Positions 20,666 through 33,134 of a DNA stretch of 64,000 nucleotides are shown piece by piece. Position 1 is the first letter of the stretch; every line of letters begins with the position of its first letter. Origin of the DNA: Cololabis saira (taxonomy: Eukaryota; Chordata; Actinopteri; Beloniformes; Belonidae); the NCBI RefSeq assembly GCF_033807715.1, contig NC_084599.1, forward strand, positions 32,836,160-32,900,159, read 5' to 3'. Both the position numbers and the translations under genes were made by a program. The notes below the pieces were generated by a model, which was given only the letters and a program-made list of their open reading frames with translations, was not told where the DNA came from and did not search any database.

Positions 20666-23600
20666 GTGTGGTTTCCCTTTGTCTGGCGGAAAGGATGTAA
20701 AAATGTCATTCACGCGGCGAGGTCACAGACTGCTCCTTCAGAACTGTGGTTTGGGTTGTCCTTCCCTCTCCACTGCTGTTGCTCTGTTTTCATTTACTTT
20801 GCAGTCTGTTTTTTTTTTTTTTATTATTTTGCGAGCTTCAGCCCTTAGCCATTTGTTGACTTTTTCTAAAATGCTTCCCCGTTTCCTGGGCTTTGTAGTG
20901 TCCATTAAGGGGTTTCTTCTCCTCTCTGATTTATTTATTTGTTTTTTGAATCTTTTATTATCACCTTGGCAGTGCCAATGGCAAAGGAAAAAAAAAAAAA
21001 AAGGTTAAGCCCACTCATCTTCCTCGCGCAGAGCATCAGCTGACAGGTTGGTTGGAGATACATCCAACAGCATGACTCTGGTTGCTGGAGCGAGGCTCAG
21101 CGGCTGGCAGCGCGCCAGCCCTTCCAACAGATGCCAGCGCTGCCACCGCGCGCCTTCCCCATAACCAAATATCACCAGCAGGAGCCCTGCAGACGGGGGG
21201 AGAGAAGGGAGGAGGAGGAGAAAAGATGAGACAGATTTGTCTGAGTGGAGCAGGAGGGTTTGGAAGGGTGCGGGGAAGCAAGAACAGATTATTTTGGAGA
21301 GTGTGCAGGTGAGCTATAAACGACGGGGGGCGCGGGTCATTTAAAGTAACGGCACCCTTTTTCCACAAAAAGCCCAGCCAGATCAGGGTGGACCCTGCAA
21401 AATGTTCGGTGACGGCTGGGATAGGCTCCACATTTGTCCGTTTATAGATTATCTTTTGAGTTTGCACAACATTAATGTTTATTCTTCAAGTAATTGGAAT
21501 AGGACTAATATCAGCGCTAGGATTGATGGCCAAACTGTCTTTGGTTCAATGGGTCAAAGCTAAAAAGAGCCATGATATTCGGGAAACATGTGATTTTATT
21601 ATTGAAATATATGTTGATATGACTTATAGAAACAAATACCCAAGTGTTTGATGTTTGTCTTACCTCTTTGTTGCTAACTTAGCCCCCAGATGATATCTAG
21701 TGTATTTAGATTATAAAAAAAGAAAAAGTTTTATTTGTATGACAGAAACATGGTTTTATTTAAAAAAAAAAAAGGGACAATAAAAAATGCTTCTGGCAGG
21801 AACAGCTACAGTGGGAACCAAGTCCGTTACAAGGAAACAAGGATCAATCAGTTCAGTGGAAAACCTTCATGCTCCCTTGAAAATATGTTTTGTGTTACTG
21901 TGGAGAATTCTGGTTAAGATAATCCAATAAAGAAGAAGTAAAACAAGAGAAAACAAAAGAACGGGAGCAGTGCTCATCTGATTGGCCAGAAATATATGTT
22001 TGACATTCATCAACGCACAACATCAACACTTAGAAATATAAAATAAATGCGTAAAATGTATCGTTGAATGATACATTTTTGGATAAATTCAGCACCCTAA
22101 ATTACTTAACAGGCATTTCAGTAAGCTCTTTAATTGTGGCTAAATGCAGGACATTTTTTGCAAGGCTTCAAGTCATTAGCTGTTACTCATTTTTTTAGAT
22201 TCAGACTAGATAGATAGTGATTCTTCTCAAAACTCAAGTCTGAACAAATGTCATATGTCCTGCTATTAGCTTGAATATATTTGAATGCCTACAGCAATCC
22301 AATGTTACTGTTAAACGCAGCACTTTTATAAATGTCCTCTTAGTGCATTTTTAAACGGTAGGATGTGAACCGCTCCCCGTGAGTTTTCCCGTGCGGTGCG
22401 GCACACGTTTCTCAATGTCCTGCAACTTGGAACTTGGTCTTTTGTCTCTACTTACTGTACATCAAACTTGTCTTCTCAAGTAGCGTCAGTTTTGCACGTA
22501 CATCTTGCTATCTTCCCAGTGATGCCGTGTTTCTGAGCTTCTGGAAAGACAAGCACAGCCATGGGCAGACATCAGACGGTGTACGATGTGCAGTCACAGG
22601 AATCTGCAGAGCTTCTCTGACTTGCCCAAACTTCTGCTGCCTCTTTGGGCGTGAGATTGAATGTTTGCTGTCATGGAAATGTACGGCAGCTGCTTTTGCC
22701 AAAGTCGACAAACAGCCTTGTCTTTCCAATTTCCAATGAACCCAAAAATACTTCAACATGCAGCATTTTGTAGATGGTTCGGGGTCATAATTGTCAGCCA
22801 CTTTGCTTTCTATTTGAGTTCCTACCGCTGGGTCGCACTAGAGCAGCAAAATGCAGCACTTCTAACACAACGCTGCGGTGACTTTAGATTTCAACTGGGG
22901 TACTTATAGTCATGAATTTTAAATATCATGTTTCAACAAATGTTGGTCGAAACATGTCAAAAATATCATTGGCGTCAGTGTAAAATGGAGACGCCAGATT
23001 TGGTATCGTCCAAAGCGATCCAGTTCATTCAGCAGGTGAACCCGCGTTCAGGATGAAATTAAACCGATGTCGATGCGAAGTCTCCAGGATGTGAAACGCA
23101 TCAGTTTCCAGGTGGAGGGTTGTCACCTTCAGGCTGATTCGGTGTCAAGTATTTCCCGGAGAATGTATCCAGGAACGTTTTTGCGATTGTTAAAAAAAGA
23201 CAAGGCGTCGCACCCAGACAGGCCAAACATGTAATTTTAAGGAGCGTCCTCACATTCAGCCCGCGGTACCTGTCAGACACCTCAGCCCCTTGCAGCCATA
23301 ACAACCCACACCTGTAGCGAGTTTTCTGAACTGTCACATCTGCCAGATAACCCAGGCGGTGGGCATGCTCAAAGTGACCTTTTTAATTTCTTTCTTTTTT
23401 TCTCAGGAAAATGTGGCTAATCGCTCTCCGAATGGGTGTAAATATAATTTTGGAGATTATTCTCCGTTAAGCCAGAAATAAAAGTTGGGAACAGCAGGCT
23501 TTGAGTAAGCAGTTTTGACAGTTTTTTACAGTTTGATAAGCAGCCTTTCACTGGTAGACATGTTCCCCTCAACAGTTCAGATCCAAAAATACTTCCACGT

Positions 23601-24840
23601 GCTGCTTCGAAGTGTTTATGTCTTGATTGTCTTCTCAGGGCAGTTTTGCTCGCTTGTATCGTTTGCGATTGTAACAAATGACATTAGTTCTTCGGGTCAG
23701 TAACTCCACACAGTTGGTCAAGCTAAATGTGAATTTTCCACCTGCTGGATCTCAAGCAGCTATTTATTTTAAATGTACCCCTTTTAAACCACTGATCCGC
23801 ATGTAAAAACACCGGCTATGACATGATGCAATCCCAATCATTCAATAGCCTCATCAGCCATGTTTTTGCAGAGGCATCTCGCAGCATCAACACTCCCTTA
23901 TTATCCTCTTTCCAGCAGTTGCATTAGAGTACATCTGGCTAGATTGGCTTATCGTTTTGCGCCTGTCTCTGAAATCTTTGATTCTCTCCTCCTCCTCCTC
24001 CTCCTCCTCCTCCTGCTCCTCTCCTCTCCTCTGCTTCCTTCTCAACATGCCTCTTGGTTGATTCAGCTCTTGTTGCCCTGGGAGACGGTGAAGTGGTGAT
24101 GGTGGCGATGGTTGGGTATTGTGTAGATGCATACTTTTCATTGTAGTGAAAACAACACTCCTGCATACATATATGTATGTGTGCATGAACACTGCAGCTC
24201 TCCATCTCTCTCTGTGACCTATATTTTTATGTTGTGGAATCCACAAAAAAGAAAAAAAAAAGGCCTTATCATTCTTACAGAGGATTTAAGTGGATTTAAA
24301 CATGCCTAATCCAAAGTGCTAGTATAGAATCAGTAGCTATCTGAAGCTCGTGTTAGCTTTCAGTTGTTATCCCTCGTTCAGGTTTGTGCAGAGTGTTCAG
24401 CTCCTAATGGCCTTGGACATGCGGCTTTGTTAAAACTGAGGTCATTAGTCTTTTAATATTTATTTATTTTTATGTGACTGTGAAAAATGTACTGCCCACC
24501 CTCTCGGTGACCTCTTGCCTGCTGCATCGGTGGCTTAATGCATGCTGTGCTGGAAAACACCAACTCAAATACCACATCTCAAGTCTTTGAAGAAAAATAG
24601 TTTTCTCACTTCATTCAAGGCTCGAGATTTAAAGCGGTTACAAGCAGTGGGGAACAGACACAGACACATACGGGTGGGAAGAAACATCATTGTTGAGCTG
24701 GTGTGTGTGTGCATGCTCATGTGTGTTTGTGTGTCGCAGCAGGACAATGAGTCTGAACAGGTCTGGGAAGGGGAGCGTCTCCTTCCACGGTCTGAGACCA
24801 GCTTCCCATAGAGGAGACATCACAACACATTTCACGCTGC
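20666..24840. other. Intron sequence, nothing recognised
   Basis: No gene or delimited transposon was seen. A (CTC)n run lies at about 23986-24015 and A/T homopolymers occur near 20810, 20988 and 21760. The open frames of about 100 aa at 21036-21467 and 22434-22801 lack recognisable motifs. Confidence 0.35.
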
Positions 24841-24844
24841 TGCC

Positions 24845-24915
24845 ATGGGGGGGGTGTGTGTGTGTGTGTGAGATCAGCCTCTTTCTATCTCTCTCACACA
24901 CACACACACACACAT
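24845..24915. repeat. GT and CA microsatellites
   Basis: A short (GT)n at about 24852-24871 and a (CA)n at about 24894-24913, separated by a CT-rich segment. They are capable of local pairing. Confidence 0.85.
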
Positions 24916-26037
24916 ACAGATGATGGAGTAATAAGAGTCTCAGGAGAAGCTTTTTAGGCATGAAAGGCCCTGTGTTGATAAGCTCACAAACACACATCCT
25001 GGTCACCTGCTGACACACACATGTGCACACACTTCCCCCTCTGACAGCAGGGGGTCAGATTTAATAGGAATATAAGGTCAGGGGGACCTTAATTACACAC
25101 ACACACTGCTACTGTATTCCAAACCTGCTTTTAAACACACATGCAGTATATTTTATTAATGGATAAGACAGACAGACATGGAGAGTTTAATGACATCCGA
25201 TTTGATATTTTGAGTTTCCTGTATTGGATTAAGGGCTCACGTGTTCTGAACAGACATCGAGAACCAGATGCATCGAAAAGCTCCCCGCCGTGTCTCCTCA
25301 TGTCATCAACATCTGGCCAGAAACACAACGCATGAACACGCCACAAAGACGACATCCAGCCGCTAACTGGTACCTGCAGTCTCCGCCTGCAGGACGTAGC
25401 TTCACTGGGAGGATGAGCCGTAGTCGGTAGTGTTTCCGATATGATCAAAGATATAAACAATGTTTAAAAGGAATGTTTATATCTTGTCATTTTTGGAGTT
25501 TTTACACAGTGAGGTGTGTTTTTAATTGGAGGGATCTGATCGAATATTGGCGGGCAGATGCTCACAGAATTGACTGCTGTGGTATTGCAATGATGGCAGA
25601 AGTCTGAAAAACGAAACAGAAACAAACAGATTTTTGTAAGTCTTTGTGGCTTTAGTGGCCTGTTGGCAGCATTCAGACAGGAAGACAGGAAATGGGTGGG
25701 GGCATGCAGCTAACGGGCGTCACACAGGGACTTGAACCAGCTGGTGCTGGTTCAGGTGTAGTCTCAGTACCAAGGCCGCCTGCTCAGGAACTGGATTTTG
25801 TTATTACTAAGCTTTCTATAGTTGTTGCGCTTTTCTTTAAAAAAATTATGTAAAAACTTGTACTGCTTTATTTATCATGTTTAGATAAAACATTGTTGTT
25901 TCCTTAAACTTAATTGAGGGTCTGATAATACAGATTTTTTTGTTTTCTTTCTCTCTCAATTTAGTTTCAGATATTCAAATTGGAAACTTCAAAAGAAAAA
26001 AGAAAATCTTTGGATGCATTTAACTTGAAAGCATTTT
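24916..26037. other. Intron sequence, nothing recognised
   Basis: Scattered short CA tracts (24990-25110) and no coding or mobile feature that I can support. Confidence 0.35.
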
Positions 26038-26205
26038 TGCGTTGACCCGGAAGGTTGCTGGATCGATCCCGGGTGCTGTCACGTCCAGTGTGTTTGGGAA
26101 AAACACTAAACTCCACATCAGCACCAGTCTTTCATTGTGGCGGTCGCAAGCCCGGATAAATGGGGAGGGGGAGCAAATCAATACGGGGAGCACGATGGCA
26201 ACGCC
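26038..26205 (+). repeat. SINE-like retroposon fragment
   Basis: It contains GGAAGGTTGCTGGATCGATC and CCCGGGTGCTGTCA, similar to the tRNA-derived 'B box' region of fish SINEs (GGTTCGAATCCCGG). CGCAAGCCCGGATAAATGGG and AGCAAATCAATACG follow, also common in fish repeats. It is degraded. Confidence 0.45.
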
Positions 26206-28094
26206 AACATGTTTAGCATTAATGTCCTTAGACTAAATATTATATTATTATTTTACATGTCTATTGTTCAAGTATCTAAAAAAGAATAAAGAAGGCATTT
26301 CTTGTGGTTTATGAACAGTCAATCACAGTGAACTCTCTAAATATGACCATATAACCAGTCCGAGGGATAAAACCCTGTTAAACCAGGATGAGAGAAAAGA
26401 TCCGAACAGCTTGTTAGTTTGTTGGATGTCAGCAGGAGATTAAAAACATTTCCCAAGTTAGGAAATGCTAAAAAATCTGGCAGTCCTGAAGGTATGTATT
26501 AAGGCTGAACAAAGAACTTGGTGGATTTCTACTAAAAGATTAAACATCTGCCAGCAAACAAAAACGCAGAGGAATTACAAACATGTACTGTAAGTTTAAA
26601 GCTCGGGCTGCTCCTGCTGGAGCCTCAAGATGAAATCTTCCTTATTTCAGCATCTATATTTAGGCTTTGTTAATATTCTTTAATTATTCATCATCACGGC
26701 TGAATGAAACAATCTAAATATACAATATTAATAAAATATGGATGAAACTGCATTATTGATGCGCCCCCCCCCCCCATTGCTCCTATTACTGTATTAACAC
26801 ATTTTAAAAGTAAGAGCAAGTACTGGCAGCGGGGTGATCGCGGCTAAAAGATGAGCTCCGATGAGTTCAATATAAAACATAAACAAGAAGACAAATTGCC
26901 TTTGTCGCCCCGGACGGATGACAGGCCCAGAACGCGGCGGGTCGCGGCCCCTCGGATGGCTCGTAGCGCGCGGTGCACTAACGATACCTGATGTGCTGGA
27001 TAGGTGTCGGTGCAGCGGAGCAAAACAAGCAGCGGGGTAATTTCAGCTGAGGTCAGTGTTGGCCTGAGGCGCTCTGCTCTGCGCCGACTCCATTTCCCCC
27101 TCCGTTTCCATCTGTTTGTCCGTTTTGTTCATTTCTTCGCCAACACCTCTCTCTTCCCTACCCGTATTGCCGTCCCCCTTGTCTCGTAGCGTTTATGTTA
27201 TGAGTGTTTTGAAATGATGACTCCGCACTGGCAGGGAGAGGTGGAGAATTCAATCCGCCGTACGAGGACACGTAGGAGAATACTGCAGCTGCAGTGACGG
27301 GGAAAGAAAGCGAGACTGCGCTCTCCATTTCTGTGCTTCTAATCCAATTAGTGGTCGTCTCAGTGGGTGAAGATCTGCACAGTTGCAAGTGTGTGTCCAA
27401 AGGAGTTAGGATGGGAAGGGCTTGAGAGTTTGTACTCGCATCCACACGCAAATAAGAAAAAAAGAGAAGACGTTTCGATTCTCTTCATATTGATCTATTT
27501 GCTATAACGGCCCTTACCAAAAATAACGGCAACAATGAGGCTTTCGACCCAAGTGAGTCGTCTTTGGGGGGGTAAATGACAAAAGACAGGAGCAGAAAGG
27601 CGTGCTGAGATGTGAGGGGTAAGCTGGCGCTGGTGTTTAAACCCACATCCAGGCCGCGGAAACTCCCAAAAGCCCCAAACAAGGCGACCGGACTGCCTTT
27701 TCTTTTGTTCTTGGGAACTTTTCATCTTCTGTCCTGAAGATTCGTCGTTCGAAACCGTCAAGTCTGAACGACAAAGTTTGAACTCGAGTACAAAGGAAAA
27801 AGAAGTCCAGTCGCCTTGTTTCGAGCCTTCGAGAGATATGTAGATGGCATATAAAGAAAGCTCTTTTATTTCCATTTCAGGGTCTCCATTACTTACCGTT
27901 GTGTCATTTCCTCTGCTTTCATCCAGATCTTTAAGAGACTGCGCCACTTGCTTTCAGCTCACTTTGGAAGGTCTTTTCATCTTTAAGTTGACAGTGAATG
28001 TTCAATGGTGCGATTCGCTGTAACTTCAACAGCGACAGTAGAAAAGTTCATTTGAAGGTTTTTGCGGCTGCTGTTTGAAAGGTTTTCCTCATTT
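26206..28094. other. Intron sequence with a CpG-rich patch
   Basis: A C-run lies at 26763-26775. About 26890-26975 is CpG-dense (GAACGCGGCGGGTCGCGGCC). A 150-codon minus-strand frame at 27495-27947 shows no motif I recognise. No transposon boundary was found. Confidence 0.35.
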
Positions 28095-28165
28095 ATTCCT
28101 TTTCTTTATCAGTGTCGGCCCCGTTCAGGGTCATGGGGGGGGCTGGAGTCATGTTTTATCTGTTT
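28095..28165 (+). repeat. Fragment of a common fish repeat
   Basis: CCGTTCAGGGTCATGGGGG followed by GCTGGAGTCATG is the recurring 'cggggtcacggggg.gctggagcctatccc' motif. Another fragment lies at 51543-51620. Confidence 0.4.
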
Positions 28166-28225
28166 CTGAGGTGTAGTCTGGTACAGATAAACAAATATTC
28201 ACGTGCAGTCCCAGTGTATCGGGTT

Positions 28226-29304
28226 CAGAGGTGGAAAAAGTACAAAAATATTGTACTTAAGTAAAAGTACAAATTTTCTGCTTGAAAATTACTTAAGTAA
28301 AAGTAAAAAGTACCCATTAAGAACATTACTTAAGTAAAAGTATAAAAGTACTTCAACTTAAATATAATAAAGTACATGGTGTAAAATGTACTTAAGTACA
28401 AAAGTAAAAAGTACAAAGTACAAAATTCAAAGTATAAAATTATTTTCAAAAGGATTGCAAAGAAATGAAGAATCCAAGAATTTGCTTACAACTCTAAATA
28501 ATGGTGATATTATTCTGACCCCTTTAGCGTTTGTTTCCATTACCCCATTGTAATTTCTCCCTTTGCTCATCACTGCTGCTGTACCCCATTGACCCGCTGA
28601 CAGGTCCACCCCCAGCCTGTAGTATGCAGTGACAACATTAAGCAACCCCAGCTGATAAAGGATGAGACTTTTGAACTTTTAAATGCCAAAACCACCTTAG
28701 AAGTGGTGGAATCAAAGAATGGTGCGCATGGACACGCGTCGGCTGCCGCTCAAGGCTGATTTATGGTTCTGTGTTACACCAACACAGGGCCCGTACCCTA
28801 CAGCGAGGCTCTGCGTCGATTTAACGCGGAACCATAATTCAGGCTTCAGTCCTCATCGGTACTCGACGCGACGGCGGTTCCTCCGGCCTTCCGGCCCGCC
28901 TCTGCGGCGCAACTCTCCCGGGAGCTGCGGCTCCTTCTCGGTATATTCACGCGCCCCCCTTCCTTCCCGTCCGCCTCATGGTTCCGCGTTAAATCGACGC
29001 ACACCTAACGCCGTAGGCTACGGCGTAGGGTGTGCGTCGCCGCGTACCCTACGCTGTAGTTCTGCGCCGGTGTAACGCGGAACCATAAATCAGCCCCCGC
29101 TGTGCTGTTCTTTAATTTGTAGCGAGTAACGACGTGTCCAATTTTAAATATAGCGGATTAAAAGTACAATTTTTTTCCTTGAAAATGTAACGAAGTAAAA
29201 GTAAAAGTACAGAAAAATCAAAGTATCAATAAAAGTACAAATTCTCAAATATCTTACTTAAGTACAATAACGAAGTACTTGTACTTCGTTACTTTACACC
29301 ACTG
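28226..29304. mobile_element. hAT-type element (AAGTAC-rich), with nested MITE
   Basis: It starts CAGAGGTGGAAAAAGTAC and ends GTTACTTTACACCACTG, and is flanked by an exact 8-bp duplication ATCGGGTT (28218-28225, 29305-29312). The sub-terminal regions are dense in AAGTA/TACTT repeats on both sides. Members of the GCAGAGCCTACG palindromic family occupy 28752-29096. It is non-autonomous, 1079 bp long. A related element lies at 59189-59906. Confidence 0.95.
28752..29096. mobile_element. Palindromic MITE pair nested in hAT element
   Basis: The left end is AAGGCTGATTTATGGTTCTG and the right end, reverse complemented, is GGGGCTGATTTATGGTTCCG. An inner terminus at about 28847 (GGAACCATAATTCAGGCTT) suggests two adjacent or fused copies. 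Internal palindromes around CCGTAGGCTACGG (about 29010-29030) predict strong hairpins. Confidence 0.75.
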
Positions 29305-29404
29305 ATCGGGTTTAACACCTGGAGAACCTGAACGCGATGGCCCGGTTGTGCATCACGCACTGTGACGACAAGATCCCAGCAACATCCTGCTGGTGTTATC
29401 GTCA

Positions 29405-29560
29405 TGGAGCTTTATTTTTATTTATTTTTTCGTTTATTTCGGCATGTTTATATAGACACATTTCATCTCCAGAACATTATACATTGCATACTCAGCACAT
29501 GACGAAAAGGGTACGGGAGAAGCTGACGCTTATCAAAGTCCCGCCCCGTTCTATGTAAGA
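29405..29560 (-). mobile_element. 5'-truncated LINE 3' end
   Basis: On the minus strand the segment reads GCTTCTCCCGTACCC, then CATGCCGAAATAAACG, then a tail of A and AATA units ending at about 29407. This is the remembered 3'UTR-plus-tail pattern of a common fish non-LTR element. There is no coding part. Confidence 0.5.
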
Positions 29561-29803
29561 TTCATGATCACATCAACAACAGAATTCAGTAAGATACATA
29601 GTTTACCACATAGCAATTTGTCTAATTTCATCCTTCACAGTCCAGATAGCATGTATGTTTGTACACGTGTCCAGTCCACTCATCCTGATCACCGTTCCTG
29701 TGATTTACTACTGTGTCCACTGTTCAGTTATTTTAATGTCCAAGCCTCTTTTTGCATGCAATCCACTTTGCAATGGAGGTGCGTGTGTCAATGCAGATTT
29801 TGA

Positions 29804-30358
29804 TTAGTCGCCTTCCTCTGGCTCTCTAGCCGCCTTTGCCCCCTCCGCTCGTACTGACTTCATCTCCTCCCGAGCTTTGGACACCTCCGACCATACACTG
29901 GTCAGTCTCTCCTGGATGTCAGCGAGGCCAGAGAGCAGCTTTGCCTGATCAGCTCTCACTTTTCTCAACTTTTGTAGCATCCAGACCCCGCCAAGCCCTA
30001 GGATCACTAGGCCCACCGTCATGCCCGTGAATATATAGACGTCTTCCACGTCTTCTATATCCAACACCCCAAGACACACTACTTTCCACTTATTCCAGCT
30101 GTCCATGGTGTATCCCGCCAAGAATGTCCCATCTGGACAGGCCGGTTCCCTTGTCCCAGCACGCCGTGTAGAAAAAATCTTGTCAATAGCATTTACTGAC
30201 CAGTTCAGAATCTCCATTCTTGATTTTATGTTCTGCTTGGTCGTGATATCTGCTGTGCTGTGATAGAGCTCAATGTCACACACACACATTTTATAGTGAC
30301 TTTGTTTAGTCTCCATGTTTTGTTTCCATGCTAGGTGCTCCCGTGCTGAATTTCCCAC
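29804..30358 (-). CDS. Unrecognised ORF: single-pass membrane, coiled-coil-like
   Basis: An uninterrupted minus-strand frame of 184 codons from 30358, or 137 codons from the internal Met at 30217. A TATA-like CTATAAAA lies about 70-80 bp upstream of the inner Met, which makes that start attractive. The protein has an N-terminal region with CPDGTFLAGYTMDSWNKWK and an acidic DIEDVEDV. A hydrophobic segment follows (YIFTGMTVGLVILGLGGVW, 100 residues into the long form, 53 into the short). After that comes a Lys/Arg/Glu-rich, heptad-like tail (LRKVRADQAKLLSGLADIQE onward) ending in EPEEGD. I do not recognise the family. GC content is higher than in its surroundings. It lies antisense in the presumed lrp8 intron, close to a LINE tail, so it could be part of a mobile element or a retrocopy. 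Function is unknown. Confidence 0.4.
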   Translation of the reverse strand: MGNSAREHLAWKQNMETKQSHYKMCVCDIELYHSTADITTKQNIKSRMEILNWSVNAIDKIFSTRRAGTREPACPDGTFLAGYTMDSWNKWKVVCLGVLDIEDVEDVYIFTGMTVGLVILGLGGVWMLQKLRKVRADQAKLLSGLADIQERLTSVWSEVSKAREEMKSVRAEGAKAAREPEEGD

Positions 30359-33126
30359 ATTGCCATTGTTTGTACGTGAGGATTAACGGTTTTAACTGCA
30401 AACATTCCTCCTCCGGCGTGATCAATGATGGAGAAACACCAAACCAAACTTGTTAGAGCTGTGACAGGAAAGAAAAGAAGTGGCTTAGTTTGAGGAACTT
30501 TGGAAAAAGTTATCAATGTTCTGAATGAAAATGTTGTGAGAAGTTACTTCATTTAGCAGCTGAATATTTATTTATTTTCACCTCTGTTGTCATTGTCTCC
30601 TCTCCTCGTCATAAACATCGACGGTGTACTCCCCTGTGTGTGTTCTGTCAGAATTAGCTCGTCTGTTTTCGACAGATTACCTGCTTTTGTTTGCTTACTT
30701 CGCAAAGTCACTTATTGTTCAAAGGCAAATTCCGATAACACTAAAATCCTATTTCCTCGCTGTGTTTACGTGTGCATATTTAGCTCTGTGTCGGCCGGGC
30801 TGCTCTGTTATGACTACCCACCCCCCTTCCTCAATCCGGTCGGCTCTGACGGGGTATCATGGCATTAATCCCCGACTCTGATTAAGAGAATATCTTCAGT
30901 GGGTTCCATTCGTATTATTTACATTTGCTTTAATCCTGCTTTTCACCTTCTGCTCTGCCGTCTGGTCCGTGAAGTCAGGGAGCGGCGTATGAAATGAAAA
31001 AGTAAGGATGCTGATGAATAAAACATGGCTAATACCAACGTGCTGGGCTGAAAAAAGAGATGTGGGACTTGTCAAAGTTTCAAGTCAAGTCAGACTCTGA
31101 AGATATTGTTTTCTTGACACTTTTGCGTTGTAGTTTATGTTCGCTCTGATGTCTTCTTGACTGATTCTCGACCACCTCCTACTCTTTTCTGTTCTCTCTC
31201 CATCTGTGCCTGTGATATACAATAAAGCGCTTGTTCATTCTGATTCATCACATCAATGCCACACACTGTTTTTCGTTTTTTTGTTGTTGTTGTGATGCAG
31301 CATTTTCTGGCCAAACGCCTGCTAACAGAGATAGAAGAAGGTTGTGAAACACTCGGAGAAGGAAAGGTGTCAAAAAGTCAATCTTTGAATCACATCTCAG
31401 CTTTATATGTCAGTATCATTATCATGAAAGACACCAAATAATGCTAAATGAACCCAAGATTGCATTTTTAATGAAAATACAGACAGAACAGCTTGTGGAT
31501 AAGAAAATACTTGCAAATTGTCCAAATTTTTGTAATTATCATCATTCTTTTCCACAGTTTTTGTAGTTATTCCATCACCATTAACTTGGTAATGTTACTG
31601 TCACTTAAAGTGAGTTTTGTCAGGTGTCCTTTTTAATTACCCCCCCCCCCCCCCCAAAAAAAAAAAAAAATAAAAAACCAAGCCATTAATACAATTGCTC
31701 ATGGATTGCTGCCATAACTGAAAATAGTATAATTAAACACCTTCTTATAAAAATTTCACAAAGAATTTCACTTTTTTTCCCCATTATGCCATAAATAAAG
31801 TAATAATTGACATAAATAATTACTCTCATGTCATTATGCTGTCAAGAGGCAGGCAAATGAGGTTGTTTTGTTTTTTCTTTATTGTCCCAAGAGAAATTAT
31901 TCAAATTACATCCTGATGTTTCTGTGAGTATGTCTCTTTTAATGGCCTCATGTTATAAATGTGGACGATGATAATCTCAGAATGAAAAATAACTTTATCT
32001 TAACATTAATATTTAATAAACTGTAGTTGATAATATTACCACTAATGTGGTAACAAGCAACATCAAATAGACCATCTTCTTGTCTCCTTTATGGTGGTAC
32101 GGCAACCTCTCTGTCTGCACACAGTTGACACGGAAGACAGATGTTTTACTTTGGATGAACACTTGTTTGTTATATTCTTTTAAGATGGTTATTTACTGAA
32201 GTCTGTAGAGATTCCTTTTATTCTACCACTGCAATCCACACCATCTACAAAAGTGTTCTTTTCATCCATATTCATTATAGAAAATATAAAAATGACTGGA
32301 CAAACCCTCTGTAATGTCACCTTAGTAGGAATTGTGAGGTGAGGACCCAAATGCAGGAGCCGAGGCAGCTTATAAAATAAGTCCTTTCATTTGACTGAAA
32401 GCAAATGCAGGAATTCAAAAGAAACACAGAAGGCCTCCACTCGACAAAATGGTAGAGAGGTTAACGGACAGAATGGGAAAACAGACGGACTTGCAGGGGA
32501 AGACAAGACAATAAACAAGGACAGGACTGACGGGATACAGGTGGACCAGTCGAACCATCAGGGAAGATCGGACAAGGGAAGTCGAAAAAGAAACCAGACT
32601 TTTAAAATAAAACACTAAACAAGTCAAACACGAGACTAAAATCAGAAAACCCAAGAAAACACGGGAATAGAAAACAAACACCGTAGACCATGACATGGGT
32701 ACAGGTTTCTGAAGAGGAGTTTGTTTTTCTTTTTACCTATAGACCCCAGTTATTCAAAAAAAATAACCAAATGAGGAACAAATGAGCCAGGCAGTCAGTT
32801 GGACCACACCCACCATACCTCATTTACGTTAGCTGTTCTAGCATAGCTTAGCTCGTGATAACTTGTGATGCTACTTATGCTACTGAGATGATGCTACTTA
32901 AACGAACTCTGAAACAGCATTTATCAGACACTAAACGGAGCTTCCTCGGCTATTTGTCGCTAGCATTGGAAAGCTGCTGACCGACCTGATAAAACTCGGA
33001 GACGACTATGGCGGTCTGTTGGTACAGCTAACATAAAAAAACAGGTTGCTTCTTCCATGTCGGTGGTAGTTTAGCAAGGCAGATGCACTCCATGCACCAC
33101 CCGTGTTTTTGAGGATCCACAGAGCA
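30359..33126. other. Intron sequence, nothing firmly recognised
   Basis: It contains a C-run followed by an A-run at 31640-31670. A purine-rich, repeat-like block at about 32330-32700 (GAGGACCCAAATGCAGGAGC; many GACAGGA and AAACACG units) looks like the end of a dispersed element but has no defined ends. Confidence 0.35.
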
Positions 33127-33134
33127 GTTGCTAG

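Noticed and set aside
27495..27947. 150-codon minus-strand frame
   Set aside because: No recognisable motif, no membrane or catalytic pattern, composition not gene-like. A chance frame is plausible in 64 kb.
29727..29802. EGF-like string CNPLCNGGACVNADFD on the + strand
   Set aside because: Only three cysteines before a stop, no splice donor, and EGF modules in this receptor family come after several LA repeats that are absent here.
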